From the NCBI GenBank assembly GCA_003116975.1, contig BGKB01000170.1, forward strand, positions 62,001-126,000: a stretch of 64,000 nucleotides of DNA. The letters are read 5' to 3'. The DNA comes from Aurantiochytrium sp. KH105. Lineage: Eukaryota; Sar; Bigyra; Thraustochytrida; Thraustochytriidae. The notes beneath the pieces are model-generated. The model did not search any database. It had not been told where the DNA came from and saw nothing but the letters and a program-made list of their open reading frames with translations. Numbering within the stretch: position 1 is the first letter of the stretch; each line of letters begins with the position of its first letter. The translations under genes and the position numbers were made by a program. Shown piece after piece: positions 46,636 through 57,200 of this stretch.

Positions 46636-48306
46636 TTACTCGCTCTTTATTTCAATTGTCGACTCCAAGTCGGTCTCTTCAGCCTGGTCTGGGCTGTCAG
46701 TAGCTTCACTCTTAATATGGTCATCCGCATGAGCTCTGTGCCTCTTGTCTTTCTTCTTGTGTTTCTTGTGCTTTTTGTGTCTCTTTGCCGCTCCCTCGTC
46801 CTCCTCATCATTCTTGCGGCCAGCGTCACTAACATTCGTGTGAGCATTGTTCTGCTGTGCAGCGCTGTCAGGCCCATTCACAAGATCCAAAACGGGCTGA
46901 CTGTTGCTGTCGCTCTCCGTGTTGGCCTCCTCTGACTTTCCGTCTTTGCTATCAGCACTGGCCAGATCGTCGTTCATCAAGTTCGAGTCGTCTTCGTCGA
47001 CAGAGCCAACAATGTATTCTTTGAGCATGGGATCCACGGCGTCGAGGGCGCCAGAATTGTGGCCCAAAATGTCCGCCTGACTCGATTGAAGGGGCATTGA
47101 CATGGCAGGACTTGGCGTCGCGTCGGGAGAGGTTGTAGTGCGTCGCTTGTGCGAGAATGACGCAATCACCATGGCCTTGACTTGGGCGCGCTTAATTTTT
47201 TCGTCGAGCGCGTGGCGCTTCTTCTGCGCCATCTTTGAGGCGTAGAGAATTGAGTTGGGTTTGAACCAGCGATCGGAAATGTGCATAATCTGGTCCATGA
47301 TCGCAGCTGTATAGGCCCCCAACGGAAGGTCGTTCGGATCGTCGTCAAAGGGATTCTCCATTTGGCCTGCAAGCTTGGCGAGTCCGTTCAGCACACAGCT
47401 ACACACTGTGCAAATGACGGCCACGGAGATGGGATTCCACTTGTCGCTAAGAAGCGAAAAAGGGAGCGAGCCTAGAAACAGAAAAATGACAAGATCCAGA
47501 AATACACGATACATGTCCGGAATTGGCGTGTCTTTGATGCGCAGACAGCTTCCGAAGCACTCGTTGAGCGCCTGGATCTTTGGTTCTAACACGAGATTGA
47601 CTGTGGAGGCTGGAATGGTGCCCTCATTCATCATCATTACCACCGTGCCGGACATGAGGTCCAGAATGGCGAGCGCGCGATCTTGCGCCGAGTGCTGCAG
47701 CACGTACTCAAGGTCGAGCTCACTTAAAATGAGTTTGAGCTCTTTACGATCGAATTCGTACTCTCCTCGCAAGCAATTTTTCATGGCAATGGGAAAGGCG
47801 ATCGAGTACATGGCAAAGGACATGGACGTTGGCTTGCTGTGGTTGTAGGCTAGGACGGAGCGGACGAGATCGCGAGAGACGGTGGTGAGCCTTCCCCAAG
47901 CGCTCCTGCCTTCCCACCATCGAAGCATGCCTTCTCGCTGCCGGAATGCAACCATGAGGCCGACGACCCAGCCGAGAATGTCAACGTATCCCATGGACTC
48001 GGCCAAGTTTTCGCTGCCCATAAGTGTGAATTGTGCGTAGGAGGCGATGCCGCAGTGGTACAGCGCAAAGGTGAGCACTCGCAACTGTGCAAATAGATCC
48101 CAGACGCCCTTGAGCGAGAGCATCGTTGAGGGCTTTTGATCGCGCGCCTTGAGCAGCTTTCTGTCTACATGCGCAATGGTGTGCTTGGCCTCATTGATTT
48201 CCCGCGTTATTTTTGTTGTGTTCGCGCGGGTAAGGATCACTTGCCCCATGGGCGAGACGGCGGACGATGCCGTCCGGTAGCGCTTGGCGCTCGTGCGCGT
48301 CGCCAT
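46636..48306 (-). CDS. Bestrophin-like anion channel
   Basis: 556 residues. The bestrophin/RFP-TM family is recognised from GLMVAFRQREGMLRWWEGRS (about 115-135), a paired hydrophobic segment near 275-330 (VFLDLVIFLFLGSLPFSLL, then a second helix) and QMENPFDDDPNDLPL at about 325, the motif that follows the last channel helix. Members conduct chloride or bicarbonate, often at thylakoid or plasma membranes; the exact membrane is not clear here because no obvious targeting peptide is seen. The last 170 residues are a disordered tail with acidic stretches and a Lys/His-rich patch (KRHKKHKKHKKKDKRHR). Confidence 0.88.
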   Translation of the reverse strand: MATRTSAKRYRTASSAVSPMGQVILTRANTTKITREINEAKHTIAHVDRKLLKARDQKPSTMLSLKGVWDLFAQLRVLTFALYHCGIASYAQFTLMGSENLAESMGYVDILGWVVGLMVAFRQREGMLRWWEGRSAWGRLTTVSRDLVRSVLAYNHSKPTSMSFAMYSIAFPIAMKNCLRGEYEFDRKELKLILSELDLEYVLQHSAQDRALAILDLMSGTVVMMMNEGTIPASTVNLVLEPKIQALNECFGSCLRIKDTPIPDMYRVFLDLVIFLFLGSLPFSLLSDKWNPISVAVICTVCSCVLNGLAKLAGQMENPFDDDPNDLPLGAYTAAIMDQIMHISDRWFKPNSILYASKMAQKKRHALDEKIKRAQVKAMVIASFSHKRRTTTSPDATPSPAMSMPLQSSQADILGHNSGALDAVDPMLKEYIVGSVDEDDSNLMNDDLASADSKDGKSEEANTESDSNSQPVLDLVNGPDSAAQQNNAHTNVSDAGRKNDEEDEGAAKRHKKHKKHKKKDKRHRAHADDHIKSEATDSPDQAEETDLESTIEIKSE

Positions 48307-50280
48307 CGTGCCTGCTCGTGTGCTTACCTGCCTGCCTGACTGACTGACGGACTGATTGACCTCTCGCTAGGCTTATACAGCCCGTGAGCGTCAACCAACC
48401 AGACTTTGGTGTTCGACTTGCTCCTATTACAAATGAAGAGGTTTGCACGTGTCGTCACGTCACTGTAAGAGTATATTCGATTCTTCGCCTCGCCTCGCCT
48501 CATCAAAATGCTTCTATGCCGACAACTTGAAAGCCGGTAGATCACTGTCTGTCAATTGCAACCACCTATTGGAAGCGAGACCTTGGCGCTCCATACTCAA
48601 AGAACTAAAAAAAGTGCGGGGCAAAGCAGAGGGGTGGACGTCATTGCTTCGTCAGCCAGACAAGTAGCGATCTTTCCTTTCTCTGCTTTTTCTGATATTT
48701 TTTGGCTTGATCGGGTTGATCGATCAACCGACCACCGCCACCGAGCCTCAAGTGCGCAGAGATCGCCAGACTCTCTGACCAAAAGTACAGCACAGCACAG
48801 CACAGCACAGCACAGCACAGCACAGCACAGCACAGCTCCAGTCGACGCAGCTCCGCTCAGCTCGGCCCCTTGCCCGGCCCAGCATCAAGTCACAGTTCGC
48901 CATCGAAGGAGCTCGGGCGGCCTTCCTCTTTTCCAACGGACACGTGTGCGCTCTTGTTCCTGTGTCTTGTTTCCATCTTCCCCCCTTTCGAGCTGCCACT
49001 GCTGCTACTACCAGACCGCACGACGTATGAAGTCGCGTTGCGCAGAAAAGCGGCGACCCGCCACCGCAGCGACGACTTCACTGCCTGGTTCCTACCCGTT
49101 CTGGCCGGGGATCCCGGCGGCATCCGAACTTGACGGAGAGACAGAGAGAGAGAGACACAGAGAGACGAGAGCAAAGCGCAAACGGGGACTCCGGCCGGCG
49201 CGGCGCGGTGCAGGGTACGCGCGGAGGGCGAGGGCGAGGGCGGGGGCGGGGGCGAGGACGGCAGCAGCCAGACGGACGGCCCGTCGCTCGCGAGCGCGAC
49301 CGGGCCTCGAGTCTGCCGGCTCGGTCGAGGCGAGGCTGCGAGATGGATGCTTCGATTCAAGGTGATTGAAATGATTCGATTTGCTTTTGGATTGGAGCTC
49401 GCCGCGCCAGGCGAAGACGACCTCGCGCGCGCGCGCAGGGCGGGCGATGGGTGGGCCAAGGGACGTAGGCTCGGGCGGCGCAGGCTTTGGCGGCACGACG
49501 GGCTGGTGGGCTTTGCGTTGTCCTGTGCTTGCTCGCTTGCGCGAAAGCAGGCACAGAACGAACGAACGCCCGGCTTGGCGCATTCAACAAGGGTTCCAGG
49601 AAATGAACAGTGACGCTAGTCGCGCCACACGGCGCGGCTGGACCGGTGGCAAGGTCCAAAATCGAAGGTAGCGGCCGTCCGTCTTTGGAGGCACGCCAGC
49701 CTCACGTCGAGCCGCGCGTAGCCGCGGGCGCGGGGGCGCCTTGGGGTCTCTGTGCTCGTTGGCTGCGTCTTCTCCTCCTCCCTTTTTGGCGTGGAGAAGC
49801 AGGCTCTCCGTTTTTTGGTTATACTTCATTGTGTTTGTATTCCAAGAAGCGAAGCCGTCAGCCGGGCGGCGCCGCAAGCGCCTCACCTTCCGTTGCCCTC
49901 CCATCACTTTTTGCCCATGTCCCGCGTCGCAGCAACGCGCAAAGTCTCTCGTCAATGCGGCGACAACCTGCTGTGCAAGAGAGAGGAGTGGAGAAAGCGA
50001 CGCGTGTTGTTGGACGCTCGCACAGGGTCCACGCCTTGCTCTGGCAATCGAACTGACGTGGGAAAAAGTACTACTACACGCGCGCAGCTGGAAAAAAGAA
50101 AGAAAGAAAGAAAGAAAAGGACGGAAGGCAGGCAGGCATAGACGGCACAGCGAGAGTGGAGGACAAGCCTCGTGTGCAGGAAAGATGTTGAGCGAAATGC
50201 AGAGACGGAAAACTTTTATAACAAGAGGATCAAACGATGGGGCCAGATTGTTTTGTAGTCTTTCCTTATTCGTCAGTCAG
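48307..50280. other. 2-kb spacer upstream of the bestrophin gene and downstream of CHO2
   Basis: No gene supported. Contains a CAAGTG at 48748, a GCACA pentamer array (48786-48835), GA-rich and GGGCGA tracts (49137-49260) and a GAAA tract (50093-50118). Open frames here are repeat-driven and Arg/Ser-rich. Confidence 0.55.
48786..48835 (+). repeat. GCACA pentanucleotide array
   Basis: Ten almost perfect five-base units, about 480 bp upstream of the bestrophin-like gene. Confidence 0.95.
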
Positions 50281-52845
50281 TTAGCGCGAGCCAGTCTGTT
50301 TCTCGCATCGGTACACGAAGGCAGGTGGTAGGTTCGCCCAGACAATGTTGGAGCGCTCGACTTTTTCAAATGTCTCGTCAAGCAGTGCCTTAAAGTTCTG
50401 CCCCGCAGGCAAGACGAGACCTTGGAGGTAGGCAAAGGTGCAGAACCGCCCGCCCGGCCGCAACGAGGCGTAGACGGCCAAGAGAATCTTTCGCTGCAAG
50501 CTCTTCGGAAAAATCGCCCAGGGAAGTCCGCTGATGACCGTGTCGGCGTGGTGGAGGCCGCGCTCGTGCAGGGCGTCAACGATCCGTTCTGCAGATTCGA
50601 GCAAGAATGCGTCCTTGTGGTCAGGAAAACGGTCACACAGACGGTCGACAAACTCCTTGGACAGCTCAAAGGCCAAATATGTGGCGTTCTTGGATGTACT
50701 GAGACGCTTGAGGATGACCGCGGTAAAGGGGCCGGTTCCAGGTCCAAGCTCAACCACGACTGAATTATCGCCAAGGTCCATTGTGTCGCACATGGCTTCG
50801 GCAAGCTGTTCCGAGCTCGGGGCGAGGGCGCCCGTCTCGACGGGATGTTTGACCCAATTCGCAAGGAACAAGGCTGTCTCGCTGCGACGGATCTCGCTTA
50901 CCTTTGAGACAATGGCGCGGCCCAAAGCTGTAGATTCGGTGCGTACCTGCTGTTTGTAGACTGCACGCAAGTGCGGCTTCTCGATGACGTTGAGGAAGGC
51001 AATCATGATACCGTGACCCAGAATGGCAACCGCGAGAACTTCGGGGGAAGACGCGAGGACAGCGAGCCCGTACATCCAGAGGTGACCCAGATATGTATCG
51101 GGGTTGTTGAGGTAGCGGTAGAGGCCATCGTACGTGGGCGCAGGGCCGGCGGCGCTGTTCAGACGGGCTGGTGGCAAGAAGAAGTCGCCGTAGAATGTTC
51201 CAAAGTCCCCCATAACCTGATAGCAGGCCCCATGTGCCCAAAGCGCCACGACAACGAGGAAGACCCCCAGCATGACTTGGCAGGCAACCCCTGCAGTCAG
51301 TACATTGTCTGGCACGTGTACGAAGCGGATCGCGCACATGATGAAGCTCGACGTCTCAAGGCCGCCAAAGAGAAGGTAAATACGCTTCCAATTCTCGAAT
51401 GCCTGGACGCGGGATCGCCCGGCAGCCTGGTAGTGTCGCGTCCAGCGTTTGTCCTTTTCCTGGCCAATGAGGATAAGTCCCTTGATGAGGGCCGAGGCCA
51501 GTCGGACCCCCACGGCAATGAGAATCATGGGCATTTGGCCCTCAAAGGGGCCGCCCGGAAACGAGCCCACCCAAACGGAGCTGATAAAGAGGCAAATGGA
51601 GAGGATCAAGAGCACATCGGCAGCGCGATATATATCAAAGTGGCGCAGCAAGTAAATGTAAGAAGTTCCGACGAGGGTGACGTCGTGAATGACGCCGTCG
51701 CGCATAGCCTCCATCTCGGCGTGCAAGAGCGAATTTCCGCTGCCATAGAGCTCGTCCACGTGGGGCGCTTCAATCAGGATGAGAAAGATGAGCTGAGAAA
51801 AGTGGAAGCCCATCGCACAGGCCAGGACCTGGTAGCTACGCGACAACAGGGCGCAGCCATACATCCAGCCGTACCCGACCGTGTACATGGGATGCGGAAA
51901 GAGTGCAAAGACGCCGGCGTACGTGAGCTCCATCGTGCCTGTGCGCAGAAAGAAAAAATCGAACCAGAACCACGCAGGATCGCCCGCGTGCGCCATGGCT
52001 GCAACTTTTCCGCCCAGGCTTGCGATGACGAGGACGACGCCGACGAGATCGATCAACGGGCTGAGCAGGGGCCAATCGAAGGTGGGACGTTCCTGGAAGC
52101 CGTAGCTCACGGCCATGAGTGTGAATGCAAGCACGTCGTTGCTTTCGACCATAATAACAAAGCTGCGAAAGGCGACCCAGGCCGCGAAAGAAGGCGGGAG
52201 CCGGGCATTGTTGATGACCTCGTGATCGTTGGGCATGGTGCTGCGGAGCACGCCGCTCCAAAAGGTGTTTTCCGGAGAAAAAGGCCGACGCCGCACGCGG
52301 GTGATCCACTGCGTGAGGAAATTCTCCTTGCTTTCCTTGCGCAGCAACCAGCCCACGCCACCGTTGTACATGAGTCGCCACATACAAGCCACGACGAGGA
52401 TGATGAAGGGCTGATTGGCCCACACGACCGTGCAAAAAATCGACGTGAGAAATCCAAGATACGCCAGGAGCGACGGCAGTGTGTACCATTTGCGAAAGAG
52501 CGAATGGGAAAGGGAGTGCGTGGCAGGCACGTCAAAGACGCGCTGGCCATCAAGGGTGATGCCCACGTCGTGTTGCGGGGCTACAATCTTTCTGGCGGCG
52601 ATGCGCTTGGCGCGCGGAATGCTTTTCTCTTCGCTTTCGCTTGATTCTTTCTTCTCTTTCCAGTACTCTCCGGACATGGTGGCGTCCTCCTCGCTGCTGT
52701 TCCTCGACCTGAGCATGCGCGCGTGGAGCGCGTTGTCGATCCTTTCGGATTCTTCGCCATCTTCAAAAGCGGAGAGATCTGTCTGTGACGAATCGCCCGT
52801 GGACCAAAAGCTTCCGCCGTTTTCGGTGCTTCCGCGACGCCGCAT
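50281..52845 (-). CDS. CHO2: CHO2-type phosphatidylethanolamine N-methyltransferase fused to a PmtA-like methyltransferase domain
   Basis: 854 residues. The N-terminal 90 residues are charged. Residues about 110-640 are a multi-pass membrane region of CHO2 type with its two homologous halves: HPMYTVGYGWMYGCALL at about 313 and NNPDTYLGHLWMYGLAVL at about 580, each followed by a helix and an EAPHVDELYG or EKPHLRAVY motif. The last 170 residues are a soluble Rossmann methyltransferase: VVELGPGTGPFTAVIL (SAM motif I, about 695), LAFELSKEF, SGLPWAIFPKSLQ, and a final RSNIVWANLPPAFVYRC, the layout of bacterial phospholipid N-methyltransferase PmtA. Known CHO2 proteins (about 870 residues in yeast) lack this second domain. 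Together the two could carry PE to PC; this is inferred. The location is probably the ER. Confidence 0.92.
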   Translation of the reverse strand: MRRRGSTENGGSFWSTGDSSQTDLSAFEDGEESERIDNALHARMLRSRNSSEEDATMSGEYWKEKKESSESEEKSIPRAKRIAARKIVAPQHDVGITLDGQRVFDVPATHSLSHSLFRKWYTLPSLLAYLGFLTSIFCTVVWANQPFIILVVACMWRLMYNGGVGWLLRKESKENFLTQWITRVRRRPFSPENTFWSGVLRSTMPNDHEVINNARLPPSFAAWVAFRSFVIMVESNDVLAFTLMAVSYGFQERPTFDWPLLSPLIDLVGVVLVIASLGGKVAAMAHAGDPAWFWFDFFFLRTGTMELTYAGVFALFPHPMYTVGYGWMYGCALLSRSYQVLACAMGFHFSQLIFLILIEAPHVDELYGSGNSLLHAEMEAMRDGVIHDVTLVGTSYIYLLRHFDIYRAADVLLILSICLFISSVWVGSFPGGPFEGQMPMILIAVGVRLASALIKGLILIGQEKDKRWTRHYQAAGRSRVQAFENWKRIYLLFGGLETSSFIMCAIRFVHVPDNVLTAGVACQVMLGVFLVVVALWAHGACYQVMGDFGTFYGDFFLPPARLNSAAGPAPTYDGLYRYLNNPDTYLGHLWMYGLAVLASSPEVLAVAILGHGIMIAFLNVIEKPHLRAVYKQQVRTESTALGRAIVSKVSEIRRSETALFLANWVKHPVETGALAPSSEQLAEAMCDTMDLGDNSVVVELGPGTGPFTAVILKRLSTSKNATYLAFELSKEFVDRLCDRFPDHKDAFLLESAERIVDALHERGLHHADTVISGLPWAIFPKSLQRKILLAVYASLRPGGRFCTFAYLQGLVLPAGQNFKALLDETFEKVERSNIVWANLPPAFVYRCEKQTGSR

Positions 52846-54243
52846 CTTTCTTCGCTGCCTCGACGGTCGACCGGATCTCCCGCGCCCTGAGGCTTGCTGC
52901 GCGCTTGTTCGCTTGTCAAGATTACCGAGCAGAGGAGCTGGCTTGTCACGACAACGAGGCGACGCGGCTTTTTCTACAGTCTGTCTCCCTGCCGCCAGAC
53001 GGCGGCGCTATGGCGCGCGTGTGTTCCACGAAGGAGGCGCACTGCTCCTTACACTCGCCGAGGCTGTAGGCTAGCCAGGGCCGCCAATCTCTGCGCGCCG
53101 GCGCGGAGCGGGCGGGCGCGAGCGGCGGTACGAAGCGTCTTTGCCCGTATGTATCTCCAGCCTGTGCCGCCCACTTATACTTGTTCGTCTTGCTGCTTGT
53201 GTCTGTCTGCCCCTTGCCTCTTTTTCTATTCCCTACCCTACTACCCACCCACCTACCCACCTTGACTACGACTACGACTGCGACCTCAAGTATACCTGCT
53301 TGCGTGCGTGCTTGCTTGCTTGCGTGCTTGCGTGCTTGCGTGCTTGCCCCCGCGTGGAGGCGAGGCAAGGCGAGCCCGAAATCAAGGATGCGTGTGCGCA
53401 AGCGCCGTGTCTGCCTTCTACCCCTCTTGGCCTTCCGAGTCACCGCGCTGCGACGCCAATGCTGGCCGGCGCAGCGCGGCGCGACGCGGTAGCGCCCCCT
53501 CACGCTCACGCGTGTGTGCGCAGCGCGAGGAGGGCCACCTCACTGGCAGCAAGCTAGAGCAGCTAGCCTATAGGCTTGCTAACTGGAAAATACTAGACAG
53601 GAAAAGGGCAACGCCGACCGACCGGTCCTCGGCCTGGCGGTCCTTCGCGGGCGGGGCAGCGCCGCTAGGCCTGGCCTGGTCTAGCCTGGCGTGACTGCCC
53701 TAGCGCGCGCGGACGGCGGACGGAGCAGAAGAAGAGCGGACCGTGGAGAGGATCGAGACCGGGTTCTTGCGGCCAGTGTTGGGGTTTTGCCTTTTGCGTC
53801 CCGCGCGGCGGCGACCTTGCTCCCCGAGGAAAATTCAAAGACTGCTGCCTGCAGGCAGTGCTTTGGGACGAACTCCGCAGGGACTCGCCAGCAGCGCAGC
53901 TGGCCGGCCGCAAGTGCATTTTCGGCAGCCGGCACTACCGAAGTGGACAATCAAACCAACCCACCAATGTCAACAAAAAAGGGTGGTCGTCAAATGCTCC
54001 AACTTACTTTTGTCGATAGTAGTAGGCCTATACTATAAGCTATACTTCTCTTTCTATTGTTTTCTCTCTCTCTCTCTGTCATGATCTCTCTCGCTCTCCC
54101 TATCAGCAGGATAGCTTGGCTAACCGTCGCGGTAAGGAAGCGGCGCGAGCTCGCCGAGACATCTTGCTAACACGCGAGCTTGCGGTGACGCCGCTGCTGC
54201 TGCTGCTGCTGCTGCTGCTACCGCGGCTGCTCCTGGCGAAATT
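52846..54243. other. Divergent spacer between CHO2-PmtA and GCP6
   Basis: No gene supported. TGCG/TTGC repeats at 53296-53346, CAAGTG at 53911, TC repeats at 54062-54080 and a GCT tract at 54193-54222 just before the GCP6 start. Confidence 0.55.
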
Positions 54244-57200
54244 ATGGAGGCCGACGTGCGGCGCAGCGTCCGTGCGCTCGGTGCGACGCAGGGCGCAGGG
54301 AACGCGCGTTGCGCTGAGGAGACCTTTTTTGGCGGTCTCTGGGCTGCGCGACATGCCGCCAAGGCAGCAAACCTTGACGACGACGACGACGACGAAGGAC
54401 AGAGACGAGACCTTGAAGAAGACGGCAATCATGCCAGTGAGAGCGAATGGCGTGAAAAGAGGAATGCAAGACGCGCGAATGAGATTCTTCGTGCCTTCGA
54501 ATTCAACTTCAGACGCGAGGGTCACGCGAGAGCTGCAGAAACCCTCGACGCATGCCTCGAATATCTTGGCACCTCGTATACAGGGGATGCGCTCCCCAGT
54601 GTGCTCACACTCCTTTCCATGCTAGCGAGATCGTATTCAGAAGATCCTGTGTCTCATTCGAGCCGGCGCGAAAGATCTCCCTCGCAGGTGATCCTCTCGG
54701 ATACTGCGGACCGCCTTCTTGCAGCATCAAGCGCTATCGCTCACGGGCACGCATCTCTCGCCCCCCAAGCATCTCAAATGTCGATGAATAGTGAAGCGCC
54801 AGGTATGGACCCCAGTCTCATTCGCACAGTTTCCCTCACGCCGAGTGCTCAACGGCTTTTGGGCACATCCACCGACGGTCCCGCAACGACCTTGCGTCTG
54901 CGCGTCCAGACCCGGACGCCAGCCTCTGAGCTCAAGCGCTATCCTTTGCTGCCTTTTGATGAGACTTCATGGGCCGAGGCTGCGGAGAATGGATCCCAAG
55001 TCTTTAGGCGACTCCAGGGCGAAAATGACATCACCGAAGAGGAACAGTGGAACCCTTCGATGAATCTCGAAAGATTAACCATGGACCCGACATCCAGGCC
55101 AGCGAGGGAAAGTGATCCCCAGAACGTGGACGAAAATTTTGGAAATGCGCCCGGAAATATGTGTGCAGATTTCTTGGAGCCACTGCCGTCCAAAGATTGT
55201 CTTCTCGGCGCGCTCGTATCCCAGACGCGAAGTACCCTTTCCGAGGTGAACATCACCTTGTCTTTGCCTGAGCTTGACACCGAATATGACGGATTTGCCC
55301 CAGACCCGCTCGGGTTAAAAATCGCACAAGATCGACACCTAGCATCCCTGAAACAACAGCGGAATAAGGGGAAACGAACTGTACCGGGGGCGGCGGAAAG
55401 AAAGCTGAGGTATCCTCAAGATGCCTCTGAAATTCTCGATGAAAGAGCCAGTTCGTCTGATTCTCTGCTTTGTGAAGTTCGCTGGCCTCCCGAAGAGGAC
55501 CTCTGGCTTCGTCTCGCCCACACGGCGCACCCGCTGCCTCCACGGCTGCTATTGGGCTGGGAGGAGGAAGTTGCGGCAAGCTTCGAGACCAGTGTTCCTC
55601 ACGACGAGTGCTTGAAGGCTCTACAATACAGCTCGCACGCGGTTCTCTCTTCGGAACGGGGGCCAATGTGGCTCGAACATCTCATTCAACACAGCGGGCG
55701 ATTTGAAAGGTCGCGAGGTGCTGCTGTAATCACCGCGCAAGAATTGCAAAGAGACCTTGTCTACGCGCTGCTTGGAGTTCCCAGCCGCTCATTCGAGCTG
55801 CACACAGACCCGCTTCGACTCGAGCCCTGCGAAACCCGGCTGCTTGCCGGCACTGTCGAAGGTCTTGGCGCTGTGCTCGACCAAGTGGCCGCCTGCGGCT
55901 CGACTTACCTTGCACTCGCCAACCTTTGCAAAGGAGATCCTATTCTACCCGAAGCCGAGGTTGCAGAAGTCGTGGTGGAGCGAATTGACGCGCATCTCTT
56001 GGCGCATCAACGTCGCGTGGGTCTTCTCTTTCAGAGCGCTTCGCAATCTGAGCACGACGCAATTTCCCTTTTGGAGATCTCTCATCGAATCGAAATGTCT
56101 CTGGCGCCACCTCTTCGTCGTTTACGTGCTCTCTTCGCCGTGCCTCGCGCTTCCGTGACCACAATCCAGATGCTTGAGCATTTTCACGCCTCAGCGCTCG
56201 CAAGTGGTGCGTCTCTTCGCTCAATGGAACGTGGGATGCTTTGGTGCTGTCTCGAACGCGTCGTCGACGTTCTTGCAGGCTGGAGCTTTGGAGGCGCGGA
56301 CGCCTTCGAGCATTTTGATGGGTGCTTTTTCCGTCATGCAATCACCGGAGACGAAGCCTCGAGCAAGGATGGCAGCTCTCCGTCTCACGAAGCCTTGTTG
56401 GCAGCGGTGACCGAGAAGCGGCTTCTCTACGCTTTGCATCTCCCTTCCTTTTGCAAGTCGTCCTTGCGGGGAGTCTCGAGTCCGTCGCTCGCACGCAGAG
56501 CCACACGGTGTGGCGCCTTGCTCCGCTTGCTTCGTGGCATGCCAAACTGCGCCGAGCTCTACGAATTGTGCACGCGAAAGACCGATCAGGACGCTTTTCG
56601 CCTCGATGCCTTGCGCGCAGGGAACGGGGCGAATGCAATTTTCTTGCAAAAAGTCCTGCACGAGTCCAGCGAACGCAAACAGCACTTAATTGCCAAGGTT
56701 GCGGAGCATTGCAACGAGTCCGAAAAGAAACGCTTCCTCGAGCAGGAAGCTCGGCGCAAGGAGGCATGGAAGGTTATTGAGGATTCGCGCATTGCAGCTG
56801 AAGCCGTCAACGCGCGGTTCATTGCTCGCAGTGAGGAAGAGCAGCGCCGCATCGAAGCTGAGCGAAAGGCTCAGCTTGAAGAGTTTCGCGCCGCTGCGGA
56901 GGATGCAAAATCGGCCAAGGTTCGCGCGCGGCTCGAGAAACAACGCCAAGAGCGTGAGGAGCAGCCCCGGGATTTAACCTCGCCTATTTCCGATGAGCAA
57001 CGCACCGAGGCAGAACACTATCTGCTCGAGCAGTTCGAACGTCTTGCGCAAGAACAGGCCGAACAAGGAGGGGTCCTTGATGCCAAACTTGCCGCTGCCA
57101 AACATGAGCTCGAAACAAAGCTGGCCTCTTTGCAAACTGCGAGTCAGGATTCCTTTCAGCGTTCTGACGCCACGACTTCAGTGGTTGTGCAGCAGCCCCC

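Noticed and set aside
48556-49365. 269-codon frame in the spacer upstream of bestrophin
   Set aside because: Contains the GCACA array and GC-rich tracts translated as Ser-Thr-Ala-Gln repeats; no support.
50971-52644. 557-codon frame antisense to CHO2-PmtA
   Set aside because: Codon-mirrored shadow of the coding strand, charged composition with no domain; the minus-strand product has strong family motifs.
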